A DNA stretch of 64,000 nt, from positions 71,247,299 through 71,311,298 of the forward strand of contig CM043952.1 of NCBI GenBank assembly GCA_014529385.2, written 5' to 3'. This document shows positions 46,738-57,735 of this stretch, piece after piece (positions within the stretch are counted from its first letter, which is position 1; each line of letters opens with the position of its first letter). Below the pieces are notes generated by a model. The model had not been told where the DNA came from. It did not search any database and worked only from the letters and a program-made list of their open reading frames with translations. The position numbers and the translations under genes are program-made. This DNA is from Adiantum capillus-veneris (Eukaryota > Streptophyta > Polypodiopsida > Polypodiales > Pteridaceae).

Positions 46738-47060
46738 CCCCCGCACAAATAGGAGTGCCTAAATGTGGATGAAAAAGAAGGCTTGGGGGTACAAGGGAAA
46801 AACCCACAACACTATATAGATGCACTGTTGTACTGATAAATTTTCAAATTTACAAAATATGTTCTTGAAGATCTACACACTCCATAATATACAACAATGG
46901 TCATAAAGGCTCAAAAAACTCTAATCAACACAAAGAGAAGGTTTAAATTGCAGTATCTCTAGTGTCTTTGATCCGTCGTATGTGTTGCTTGATGTGATTT
47001 TTATCCTATTGACAACAACAACTCAAGAAACACATCGAGAAGTAAGGGTTAGAAAAAATC
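46738..47060 (-). mobile_element. 3' untranslated remnant of copia C3
   Basis: On the minus strand it carries 'gggtttttcccttg', 'ccccaag', 'tttttcatcca' and then the purine tract, in the same order as the region 42,240-42,328 of C1. The two elements therefore share a family, but C3 lacks any recognisable pol here. Confidence 0.55.
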
Positions 47061-48150
47061 ACATCACATTGTCCTGAGAGACGGTTGGATACACCGGTCT
47101 AGACATGAGAGAGAAACAAAAAATGACACCACAACTATGTATGACAAGAATGCAATACATGGGGGCACATAAACACATGCTGACGCACAAGTGTTGCGAA
47201 ACACTAGTGCTTCATAGTCACAACCACCAAATCCTTGACGACAAGAAGAAAGGAAGGATGCAATGAGACAATAATAACCATGGCACCAATGACAACGAGG
47301 GTGCAATAAGAGGATAATAACAATAGCACCAATCCAATGATGGCGAGGGTGCATTAAGACGATGTCAGGTATTTTTTGAATGAAGATAAAGTCACTAATC
47401 CATGCTAAAAAGATTGCTCACTAGCCTTGAGTACATAGATGTACATAATGCCTTGAGCTTAATTTGGGTAGAAAAAGGCATGTCGGCCACTTTTTGACCA
47501 AGGCAAGTGGGGAAGGGAGGTGTCTAGTGGACCAAAAGCTTGTCCAGGCACTTGAACACTAGTATGAACTGAAAAGGGCTCTCTCTCTCCCAACACCCAC
47601 GAGCCATCATTAGCAAGGCAAGGAGGCTTCATTTGCTCCTTTGATACACCCTTAGGGGGTACCCACTTCCCCCCTTATACCCTCCAATTTCCACTTGCCC
47701 CCCCCCCTATGTGGGATTAATCCATTACCACTTGGCACCATCCTCCCACCTCCCCACTTAGGCCAATGAATTTTTTGTTTTGCTCCCACATTGAGCAACC
47801 TTGGCGGAGGCGTGGCGGGTGACTCCGAGCATCGAATGCGGCATTGTAAAGCCCACGGCTCAGAGCTTATTAATTTGGCTTTTTCGAGAAATCCTCGGCC
47901 ACACCTTTTTTAATTAAATCCATCAGATCATCCCACTTGCCTTTCCTCACGTGCATCCGCACCCACTTTCTACGTAAGGAACCGCCCACTTTCAATGCAT
48001 GTAAATTATGATGTATGAGTCTGATTCATCAGCTATCAAGCACGACTGAAAGTACTCATTGAAAACCACATTTTAGAAGTTTGACTAGTCCAAAAATCTT
48101 GCAAATGACTAAACAAAACCAAACCTTTATATATAAATTTTACAAAAGCA
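47061..48150. other. No gene recognised; small tandem repeat
   Basis: About 47,250-47,346 holds two near-copies of a 48-bp unit ('tgcaataagaggataataac', 'aatgatggcgaggg'). Otherwise nothing was identified. Confidence 0.4.
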
Positions 48151-48660
48151 CTCTGAAAATATGATCAAAACACATTTGAATACAAGGTCTTTTACAATGG
48201 TTTTTGACACGGTCTTCATTCTTCTCTCAAGCTATATTGACTCTGTAAAGTTGTTATCTGGTTCTAAGTCTGAGTGTTGTGGTTTTCCTTGTAATTCAAC
48301 CTCCACATCTATTATCAAATTCTCTTCTATTTTGTCTATATTGCATTGAGATACACCAACATTGAACTCTTATTCTTCTTCGTTTTGACAACCATACAGT
48401 TAGGGTGTAATTTCCTCCTTGTGGCGAGTACTTTTGATGTGATTCAATATCTTTTTATTGCAAAACATATACACTAATTTTTTGGCTCTGTTTGCTAACA
48501 CTGTGTTGTGAATAGTGATGCGAACATACTTGTACATACTCCAGTTTCTTTCTGAACTTGAGTTTGTTGCACATTGTGCCAGTACTTTCATTGCAAGGGG
48601 ACGTAAGGTAGAGTAATGCTCTCCACCATTCATCATCCACCACTTCCATCGTGTCGTAAA
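48150..48660 (-). pseudogene. hAT transposase C-terminal remnant
   Basis: On the minus strand 'YSTLRPLAMKVLAQCATNSS' and 'SERNWSMYKYVRI' are followed by 'NRAKKLVYMFCNKKIL'. This is the hAT family dimerisation domain (the 'LAxxVLsxxxsSSxxERxWS' signature). An acidic tail, 'IDVEVELQGKPQHSDLEPDN', follows after stops and is usual for plant hAT proteins. The conserved 'WW' just upstream is in another frame. The catalytic core is missing, and the upstream side is replaced by a copia LTR. Confidence 0.85.
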
Positions 48661-48679
48661 CTCTAGCTATGAAACCATG

Positions 48680-48706
48680 GCGGTTCAGGGAAGGAGATGC
48701 AACAGA

Positions 48707-48789
<83 letters not shown>

Positions 48790-48935
48790 CGACAGACAAA
48801 AAACGCTATTTTATTGCTTGATTGACAACCTTACATATAGGGCTTTAGGTCATGCAAACTAAAGTGCTTTGCATGCCATAGGATATTGTTCCCACGGGTT
48901 CACACTAAACCAATCTAGGGCTTGGAAACCCAACA
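48680..48935 (-). repeat. Copia-type 3' LTR (C2) with a GA microsatellite
   Basis: On the minus strand it starts 'TGTTGGGTTTCCAAGCCC' right after the purine tract 'gcttgagggggga' (48,936-48,948). It contains a 'caatcaagcaataaaatag' poly-A-signal-like word and a pure (GA)n of about 78 bp (48,709-48,786). The outer end is probably near 'tgttgca' at about 48,698. The hAT fragment lies beyond it. Confidence 0.6.
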
Positions 48936-49840
48936 ATCCCCCCTCAAGCCCGAACTGGACACGAAACTCATGATACCTCAAGTTTTTGGTATACTTGTTA
49001 ACCGTAAGTTTTAGGTTTTCTCACAACCAAGGATTTTTGGTTTATCCATAACCTGGTGCTAGATCAGTAACCCTCCCTTGAACAGATAGGATGTAGGTCA
49101 AAAAAATAGCTACCAAAAGTGGAGTTTTTGGTTCACTGCCAAACCTTGGGTTTAAGGTGTACCCACTAACCTCATGAGAAGCGGACAAAATGGTACTTGA
49201 GAACAAAAATGATCAATTGGGAGGTCTTACCACTCATGGGTGGCAGTGTCTATAGCCCGTACAATTTATTTTGACTAAACAACATGAAAAGAGTTGATCT
49301 AATAAATTTCCTCATCAACAGAATATATTGGAGATTCAATGTCTCCCTCAACCACATGAATTTGAGTTTTAACCTTTTGAAAACACTTATTTGACGGATG
49401 ATTTGTTTTACCATAGTGAACACAAGGATTCTACTTGAAACAGTCTTTCGTCTGATGATTGTTGCACCCACAAATGGCACAAGTTCTGGTTCCATTGAAT
49501 GGTCGAGATGAAGCTGCTGTAGTAGAACATTTAGGGACTGCATATACATTGGAAGTATCAGAAGAACTGGTGGGTGACATGACATTCGAGACTGTATATG
49601 CCCTGGGAATAATAGTAGAATTGGTACTAGGTACCCTACGTTCTTCTTCCTGCAATGAATTGATGATACCATCCAAGGAAGGCAGCAGATCTTTATCTTT
49701 TAAAACAGTAACAATCTGATGAAATTTGTCAGTCAACAAAATGGCTATGAGATCTTCTTCTGGTACTGAGAAACACCTCAAGCTTTTGGGTAAAGTTCCC
49801 ACTAAAAATAGACTAGCCAACAAGCACCTCATGCTTGGGT
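48936..49840 (-). pseudogene. Copia C2 gag remnant
   Basis: On the minus strand, from 49,832: 'HQIVTVLKDKDLLPSLDGII', 'INSLQEEERRV' and a Ser/Thr-rich linker. The CX2CX4HX4C knuckle 'CAICGCNNHQTKDC' follows, then a second decayed knuckle ('HYGKTNHPSNKCF') in another frame. This is the C-terminal half of a UBN2-type copia Gag. The pol region between gag and the 3' LTR is missing, so the copy is internally deleted. Confidence 0.8.
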
Positions 49841-50029
49841 AGGATTTCTACCTCAAGGTCAGCCCTATCTTCCCTAGGTCAAAGGACTTTTGAACGCTAA
49901 CTTTTGGAGGTTCTTAATGAAGCTAACCCTATAGTCTTTAAGTTTCATTAGGTAGCATTGCTCTTTGACATACCATCTCTCATTTGGACCCTTCACCATT
50001 GGCCATGTGTTGAGATAGATCCGTAAGCA

Positions 50030-50133
50030 CATGTCTATATTCTAACCCTTGTTCCCGTTTATTAACCCACATGAAATGATCAGTTTAATATGAGAAAATA
50101 ATCTGGGTTGGTTAGATATTAGATTTTATGACA
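50030..50133 (-). repeat. G3 3' LTR, partial
   Basis: On the minus strand 'TGTCATAAAATCTAATATC' to 'tgatcatttcatgtggg' matches the first ~100 bp of the G1 LTR and directly follows the purine tract 'caagagagagataa'. Similarity fades beyond 50,030, so the LTR is truncated or strongly diverged. Confidence 0.7.
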
Positions 50134-50625
50134 TTATCTCTCTCTTGAAATCATAGTCGTCCTCGACAATGAGGTAAAAGAGACAAAGCCATAATCATTA
50201 GTCAATTTGTCTTAGCAGGTAGAGGATCCCTTTTTACCTTATGACATCATTCCAAGATGGATGACTAATCCATTTGGTGCTTGGGAGACATAGCTGCCAC
50301 AAGCATGTATGCTCTTTAGTCCATTTCAACTGCCCAAGTAAAGTGACAAATTCTACATGGTGTTTGAGAGACGTTGTCATGACCAACGTGATTCTTAGTA
50401 TGCATACTACTTAAATTTGTGCACAATAAAGAGAAAATTAGTCTTATAAGACAAAAACAATGATCATTTAAGAGAAATATGTAAATTTTCTTACTCTAGT
50501 GTAGCATCGTAAGCGTTGACAAGGTCCATACTATCCTTAATATGGATTCCTTGCATCCATCTAGCGTCTTCAAAAGGATAACTTTTTGAACTTAATAAGA
50601 TACCATTGGATAATCTTACCATGTC

Positions 50626-51900
50626 TTAGTACCTTGTCTTCATGCTAAAGAATAGCTTCACCTCTTCTTGGTCTTCGATTTCGGGAGGGTTTTCAATAAT
50701 TGGTGGTTCATTTGGAGGCTCTCTTTTGTAGGGCTTAATCAGGCTCAAGTGAAAAGCATTGTGTATGAGCCAATGGTTAGGAAACTTGAGTTGATAAGCC
50801 ACCTCATTGATTGTCTTCAAAATTTGAAAAGGACCATAGTATCTTTTTGCTAGTTTAGCATAACACTTTTGATGGCCCGTAGGAGTTTTACCTGTTGTTT
50901 GCCTCAATCGAGCCTTAGGAAACTTAAGTAAGACCCAATCATTTTCATTGAATGTTAAGGCCCTTCTGTGCTTGTCAACAACAGCTTTTTGCCTTAGTTG
51001 AGAGATGGATATAGCCTCCTTAATCTTTTGAAAAGATGCTTGCAGGTCATGTCTATACTCATCGATAACAAAGATGTTCCTATGTACTTTAAGTAGCAAG
51101 GGACTTTTAGGTTTTCCCTCTATAATTTCAAAAGGTACTTTTCTCGTAGAAGTATGGATAGTATTATTATACGCATACTTTACAAGAGGTAAGTACTTTT
51201 CCCATTGTTTGCCTTGATCTACTTCTATAACATAGGTCTTTAGTTGATCAAGAATCGTAAGATTGGCTATATCACTTTGGCCATCTGTTTGTGGGTGATA
51301 GGCCGAAGATAAATTCAATCTTGTACCTAGATTTTTTATGAGACCTTTCCACAAATTAATGGTCATTCTAGGATCTCTATCTGACACGATGGATGTTGGC
51401 AATCCATGGTGTTTGAAAATATGGGATATGAAGAGAGTTTCCATTTGGTGTTCCTTAATAGTCTTTTTGACAGGGATAAAGTATGCTTGCTTGCTAAACT
51501 TGTTGACTATTGTCCATATTCCCATATGCCCATGGCTAGACTTGGGTAATCCAAAGAGAACATCCATGGATATACTCTCCCATGGTGAATTAGGGATTGG
51601 CAATGGCTGTAGTAATCCAGGTTGCTTCCCTCTATCATACTTGGTCTTTTGGCATACCACACATTTTGAAACATACTCTTGTATGTCCACTTTTATGGTA
51701 GGCCAATAAAAATATGTCTCTACTCCTTGAAGAGTAGATTGAATGCCTCTATGCCCCGCATAGGGAGGAGCATGGGATTCATACATGACTTTCTCACAAA
51801 GGGAGTGGGTAACACATAGCCTATTGCCATGGAGGAGATAACCATCCTGCAAGGTGAATGGTTTCTCTTTCTTCCCCAAAGCAAGGATGACATTATGTCT
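50626..51900 (-). pseudogene. G3 integrase and C-terminal region
   Basis: An open frame of 417 codons on the minus strand. It has an HHCC region ('HAPPYAGHRGIQSTLQG', 'CVVCQKTK'), the core 'SISMDVLFGLP', 'VSDRDPRMTINLW' and 'DGQSDIANL' (Asp replaces the catalytic Glu), and a GPF-like SH3 region ('YYGPFQILKTINEVAYQLKF'). It ends near the point where the chromodomain of G1 begins. The frame is open, but the catalytic substitution argues against activity. Confidence 0.9.
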
Positions 51901-53246
51901 TTAACACTAGGTTGGTAATGGGACACTTTTATGTCCTGGGACACTTTTATGTCTGTTAAGTGACCATTTTCCTTGAATTATGTCAAGAGTTTCAAAATGG
52001 ATTTTGAGGTGCTATCTATCTAGAAAGTTGTCTCATGAGCTGAAAAAAACTCGACATTTTTTTGGAATATCAATTCCATCTTTAACCTTGTCCTTGCACA
52101 ACATTTCACAAACTAAATTGTGTGAAAAAACGGGTCTTGTTTTTGGCTTCTTTCAACTTTTTGCAACTATACCACTCTAGAATTCATGTTTGTGAGGTCT
52201 ATAATGCTAGAGACCTATCTTTAGTAGTCCTCAACATGTCCTGATGCTTCTAGGGAGAAATAAACGTTAAAGTTGTAAGTTATGACCAAATTACAAAAAA
52301 TGTCAAATCCTGTTTTTTAGCCAATTTTAGCTCTTCTATGATTTTTTTGGTGGCTTTCATGATATCCAAATGCAGTTTTGATTTTCTATGTCGCATATTG
52401 TAACGTAAAGCTAATATTCCTTGAGTTTTGGGGCACCTAATACCCTATTTTTCATAGTAGACAATGATGATTGATTTTTTCAATTATAGAAGAAAACAAA
52501 ACATTCTAGTATATCAAGTATAGCTTTTTCAATAATGTTAGTTTCTTATGACAACTACATGCATTTTGTAGGTAGTAACCATATCTAGTCATAAGGATCA
52601 AATTTGGCTAGATACTGAATAGTTTCTATGGGATTCTACAACTCATAATGTTGAACCCAGATTTTTCATGTTTGCTGTATTTAGCACTTCATCTTTGTCC
52701 CCAAGATTCCCCTTGGTAAGAGATGTAATATTCTTTTGACATGCTCCATGGCTCCTTATGAACCTAAATAACAACAGGGAACTAAGAAAACATGCCTATA
52801 TTATTTGTATTGAGCGTGGCTATAGAAACTTTGATGATAGGTTTGCAGAATGGTAAAAATTCAACTTTTTTGTACCTATTTCTTTTGGCAAAACAAAACA
52901 TAGTGAGTGAGAAGCAATCATATGTTCTGATGACCAACCCATTGAAGTTAACTAGGGAATTTATGTCAAGTCCTACAAAAATCCTTAATCTTATTTTTAT
53001 GCAACTAAACGTAAGAGATGACTGTTTTGATGAAAATGTACTGGTCCATCAACTTTGGAGGCTTGGTGTGACCAACAGATGAGAAATTTTACAAGTTTCT
53101 TATTTTTTACATGTGTAGTAGGCCTTGAACTATAACCTCATGAAAGGATTTTAAAAAATGAGTGGATCTACTATGGTTTTGGAGGTTTTTTTCAAAACCT
53201 TGAAAGGACACTTTTATGTCCTGTTAGGTTACCAAACTAGTGTTAA
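51901..53246 (-). mobile_element. CACTAG/TTAA non-autonomous element, copy 4, with TTAA duplication
   Basis: The element proper is 51,905-53,242 (1,338 bp), from 'CACTAGGTTGGTAATGGG' to 'GGTTACCAAACTAGTG', with TTAA on each side. It is inverted relative to 35,146-36,502 and very similar to it throughout. Removing it with one TTAA rejoins the G3 frame ('YAIDPDF' to 'KDIM'), as the matching G1 sequence 'DPDFRDVIS' shows. This proves the boundaries and the target. Confidence 0.95.
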
Positions 53247-54500
53247 AGTCGGGGTCAATAGCATACTGATATATCATAGAAGATAGATCATTGTGAGTTG
53301 CTATAAACACAACATTAACTTTTGGTCATCGTGAAAGTGCATGAGCCACTTGATTGTGCTTACCACCAATGTGAGCAATGTGGAAATTAAATTGCAAAAG
53401 AAAATTTTCCCACCTCATTTGTTTGTTGGAAAGATTTTTTTGTGTCATGAAGTACTTGAGACTTTGATGGAGTCCCCAATAAATAATGCTTTCATGTGTC
53501 TAAGGTATGTAGAACATATAACAGCCCTTTCTCATAAATTCCCAAGACCTGCTCATCTGTATTGAGCCTTCGGCTCTCATATGCTATGGCATCCTATTCT
53601 TGAAGCAAGACTGATCCAAGGCATCACCACAAGTATCACATTGGACCTCAAATGGCTTTGAGAGATCCAAAAGCATGAGGAATGTGGAGAGGTAAGCTTC
53701 TCTTTGAGCTTATTAAAAGATTTTTTCTCCCTACAAGTCCATGAATACTTAACGTTCTTCTTTGTTAATTCATGTAATGGTCCTGCTGTTTGAGAAAAAA
53801 TTTCTATGAAGCCTCTATAGTATACACACATACCAATAAATTTTCTTAGCTCATGTAGATTCCTTTTAGGCCATGCTTTTATTACCTCTAACTTTGATGG
53901 ATCCATACGGATACCATCTCTTGGGAGATAATATGACCTAAGTATTGAATTTCTTGAAGGAAAGAATTGCTTTTTTTTTGTTGAGAAAAAGCTTGTTCTC
54001 CTCAATGCTTGAAAAATCACTTGGAGATGTTCCTTGTGTTCCTCCAAGGACTTGGAGTAGATGAAGATATCATCAAAGAACACTCCAGTGAACTTGCGCT
54101 AGGGTCTAAATATATTCTCCATCAAATAATTGAATGTTGCAGGTGCATTGGTCAAGCCAAAAGGCATGACTAGATATTTATAAAGACCAAACATTGTACG
54201 AAACGGGGTCTTTATGATATCTTCCTCCACTATCCTTATTGTATGGTAGGCGCTTTTAAGGTCAATCCTACTGAAGTAGGTAGAGCCTTATAGCTTATCA
54301 AACAGATCTTCTACCCGCGGTATGGGAAATTTGTTTTAGATTGTACCAAACACGGTCTTTATGATATCTTCCTCCACTATCCTTATTTGATGGTAGTCAC
54401 TTTTAAGGTCAATCCTACTGAAGTAGGTAGAGCCTTATAGCTTATCAAACAAATCTTCTACCCGCATAATGGGAAATTTGTTTTGGATAATGATATGGTT
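53247..54500 (-). pseudogene. G3 RT and RNase H, broken, with in-frame 147-bp duplication
   Basis: Minus-strand pieces of RNase H (53,247-53,560, 'HIAHIGGKHNQ'-like) and RT ('MFFDDIFIYSKSLEEHKEHL', 54,083). A 147-bp block (54,207-54,353) is repeated at 54,354-54,500 with few changes and covers the 'EDLFDKL' to 'FSRIDL' part of RT. Since 147 is 49 codons, the duplication keeps the frame but would disrupt the fold. Stops and shifts are numerous. Confidence 0.85.
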
Positions 54501-55431
54501 TAGTGTCGATAGTCCACACACATACGGTATGTACCATCTTTCTTTTTCACTAAAAAGACTGGAGAGAAAAAGGTAGAGGAGCTAGGCCCCACCATACCTT
54601 TGTCTACCAATTCTTGTACTTGCCTCATAATCTCCTCTTGCTCAGCCTGGGAAACTCGATAAGGAGGCTTGTTAGAGGGTGATCTTCCTGATAGGAGCTC
54701 AATTTGATGGTCATCATCCCCTCGTTTTGGAGGTAATTCCATAGGGATATCATTGATGAACACATCTTGGAATCGTTTTAGAAAGTTAGGCAAGTCTAAC
54801 TTCTCTAGATTCCTACCATTTTCACTTGATAAACCATTAGCTTCATTAGTGGATTCTTTGAAAAAAATCATGTATGCAAAAATGGAGCTTTTTGTTGAGT
54901 TATCAAAAGCTGGTGGATTTATAAGTTGTATAGTATGACCAGACTCATTAGCATCTATATACATGTCCTTTCCCCTATGAGTGAAGTAGATTCTCCTTTC
55001 AGGGACCTAAATGTTGGCAGCCATGCAATCAAACCATGGGACCCCTAGGATAGCATCCTCATGTTGGAGAGGAGAGATGAAAAAGTCTTCTTTGTCGACA
55101 TAGCTTTGGACATGAAGCCTCAACTTCCCAATCAAAGGAGTAACGGGCGCTTGCTGTCCCTTGAAATTTGTGTCAACAATTACAATATCTTACATCTCAA
55201 AAGATTGAATTCCCAACTTGGTGGCCAACTCCATTGATATGAAGCTGTGTGTAGAGCCAAGGTCAAACAAGATAAAGGAATCATGCTCCCTTACCTTTCC
55301 TCAAGCATAGGAGAGAGATGATCCTTTGCAATGAGCATCCTCTTTTGGAGCTTCAATAGTGGAAGCTCTAGGAGTCTCATTGCAAGCATTTCTTTTGGGG
55401 CAAGAACAATAACCATGTCCTTGCTCCCCAG
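54500..55431 (-). pseudogene. G3 protease to RT N-terminus, and gag knuckle fragment
   Basis: 'YRMCVDYRH' at the end of one frame, 'DDHQIELLSGRSPSNKPPYR' and 'FQDVFINDIPMELPPKRG' correspond one to one with G1 RT. Upstream are 'SFILFDLGSTHSFISMELAT' (protease, D-L-G for D-S/P-G) and 'GEQGHGYCSCPKRNACNETP', the C-terminal half of the gag zinc knuckle. The sequence changes at about 55,431. Confidence 0.85.
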
Positions 55432-55434
55432 TGT

Positions 55435-57720
55435 CTATCAAAGACCAGTTACAATTATAAATGAAGCACAACACCCTCAAAATGAGGGAAAGAAACACAT
55501 TGATATATGGACAAATGGGAGCTTGTATCCACCGGATCCTAACACTTGAAGGTATCCATCTTTTCACACACCTCATGATTTGATGAGATTTGTTGGTGAT
55601 GGGGTTGATGGCTTACTAGGATTAGACATTACATTCCATATCTCAAAACTGTTTTGTCTTCAAATGCAACAAGAATTTTAGAACTTGAAAACCAAATAGC
55701 ATCTCTAAAACAAGAAAATCACCAGCTTCATACTTTAAAAGGAACTCCAATAGGATTAAGAGCACGAGTAAAACAAATGAAAGATGTTGTAAACTTATCA
55801 GAAGGTTCTGGACAAAAAAAAAAAGATTAAAGATTACTAGAGAACATGTGACTATTCTTTTAGGATTTGATATGTCGAATGTTCAAGAAAGGGTGAGATT
55901 TTTGAATGAGGTAATGAACAAAAGTGATATTCTAAAGCTTTTGAAACTTCCTAAAAATCAAACTCAGAAGAAATTGGTATTTCAAAATTTACTGAAAGAT
56001 ATGGGTTTACTGGTCCAACCTTCTCAAATGCAAGAATTTTGTGACACAATGGGGGTGACTAGAAGGGGTTACAGGGCCATCTCTAAAACCTGGTTTCAGG
56101 TTTTAAAGTATTACAAGATTAAAGCTTTTGGGTTGCCTAGGCCTCACAATGTTGGGAAAGTTAGGACTATGTTAAACAAAGAAATACCCGAACATTTTGG
56201 AGAGTACTATCATATAGAAGGAACGATGCCATATGAAAAAATAAAAATAAAAATTCTTTTGAGTATGATGTTTTTAATAACATTTGGATGAGTATAAAAA
56301 ATGTTCAATCTACTATGGTGAGATACTATAATATGCAAGAAGTAGATTGTGAAGGACAACTTATATTTGTTATGAAATTGGATGAAGCTCAAATTCAAAA
56401 ATGTCAAAAAATGGAAAGAGTATCCATATCCCTTATGAATAGAGCATTGGACTATAGCGAGGGTAATCTTGATTCCCCATACCACAAAACTCAATCAGAA
56501 ATGGAGCTTTGGTGGATCGGAGTAGCTCAAATACCAATAGAAAATCATGATACATTGAAATGGCTCTTTTTGCAGACCGATATCCCTTCTGTTATACAAG
56601 ACCAAAATGCAGGTGAAAAACTCTGTGTAGATGGCATGGGTGACTTTTTTGTAGAATGGCACTTGGATGCCGACCTAAAATCATTAAAGTGCATGTTTGG
56701 TGTATGTGGAGGTGCCAATACCAAGTATCCATGTCTATATTGCATGGCCATTGGCAAGCACTGGAACAAAAAGATGGCTTGCATAACACGAGGTTGGAAA
56801 ACACCATCAAGAAATAGTGTGAACATCATCGACTACCCATCGTCTTCTATGATTTGGGATCCAATTCTAACAATAGATTTAAAAAATGTACATATATGTA
56901 CAACGCATGCAGATATTAGAATCTTGGACAAATTGCTTCGACTCCATCTTGATTATGCATATTCTATTAAGCGAACTAAACTTGCAAATGAGTGCATAGA
57001 AAAATGTGAGGCTTTGCTCTCTCAAATGGGTTTTCATTGTGGTCAAATACATATAAAAAAAGATCCTACTCTTTCAAAAGGAATGGGTGATGTTTTGCAA
57101 GATGTTTCAATGGGTGGAGCAAAAGCCATAAGATTTTTGAGTAACCATGACAAAAAACAAGTTGATGCTATGTGGAACTGCTGGAAGGATCTTTGTGTAA
57201 TAACAACCAATGTCAAAAGTAGACCAAATGTAGCCAACAAACGCATGGAAGTGTGAAAGAAGCTCGATAATTTTTCGAAAGTTTTGAGACAACAAGTTAC
57301 CTTTGCTACTTATGCTTTTAAAAGACAATAAAGCTTTTAATAACTGCTATTATAGATGCTTGGGGAGCAAAAGACATCACATATTACTTGGTGAGTATTG
57401 AATTACTTTCTAAAGTCTGGATAGTATTTTACATTGCATCCTATTGAGTTCAACTAACTTTTTTTTATTTTTAGCATATTCTGTACCTGCATGGACCATA
57501 TTTTGCAAAACAAGGACCCCTTGCAACATGGAATGGAAAAATCTCACTATCAAGCGAGGACTTCTTTTTTCAAATGTACGAGAAAGGGAGGGGGACAAAG
57601 AAGGAGCAATGCACTAAAGGAATTATTCAATTGCACTCTTCTCATGCATAGAGAAAGTGCATCTGGGCCTCATCTGTTGGCTCATGAATGATAGTACTAT
57701 ATCTAAATTGAGACACATCA
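55435..57720 (+). pseudogene. DDE-transposase-like gene, copy B (nearly full length, intron-containing)
   Basis: The family is unknown to me. Parts in order: an N-terminal region ('KKHIDIWTNGSLYPPDP'); a coiled coil ('RILELENQIASLKQENHQ'); a helical region (55,848-56,260); after a frameshift in an A-rich run, a core with 'CVDGMGDFFVEWHLDADLKS' and a 'CLYC' pair; 'KNVHICTTHADIRILDKLLR'; and a helix-rich stretch 'MGGAKAIRFLSNHDKKQVDA'. After another shift come 'IIDAWGAKDITYYL', an 84-nt intron (57,391-57,474, gtgagt...tttttag, phase 0), 'HILYLHGPYFAKQG' and, in a shifted frame, 'GMEKSHYQARTSFFKCTRKG'. Order and spacing (DG motif, 'HAD' helix, conserved 'ITxYxH...H' helix, Glu-bearing helix) resemble RNase H-fold transposases with an all-helical insertion, such as Transib/RAG1. 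That comparison is mine and by eye. Putative catalytic residues are Asp in VDGMGD, Asp in THAD and Glu in GMEKS. Three or more lesions make it a pseudogene here. Confidence 0.65.
57391..57474 (+). other. Intron in DDE-like gene B
   Basis: 84 nt, donor 'ttg|gtgagt', acceptor 'tttttatttttag|cat'. It lies between the codons of 'ITYYL' and 'HILYL', the same codon boundary as the 78-nt intron of copy A (14,574-14,651). The two introns are unlike in sequence, as expected for an old shared position. Confidence 0.8.
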
Positions 57721-57735
57721 AAATTTGCACTCTTC

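Larger units (their letters stand above)
50134..55431 (-). mobile_element. Ty3/gypsy element G3 (relative of G1), truncated and interrupted
   Basis: A minus-strand relative of G1 in which the order integrase-RT-protease-knuckle can be followed from left to right. The copy is split at 51,901-53,246 by a CACTAG/TTAA element. It ends abruptly at about 55,431 in the middle of the gag knuckle ('GEQGHG'), where the DDE-transposase-like gene B begins in the opposite direction. A distant LTR relative in the matching orientation lies at 63,540-64,000. The intervening 8 kb could therefore be an insertion into the 5' part of this element, but the gag itself is not found on the far side. Confidence 0.85.

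Noticed and set aside
47064-47354. Minus-strand Cys/Leu-rich frame as a membrane protein gene
   Set aside because: It is created by a small tandem repeat and has no start context, homology or neighbours to support it.
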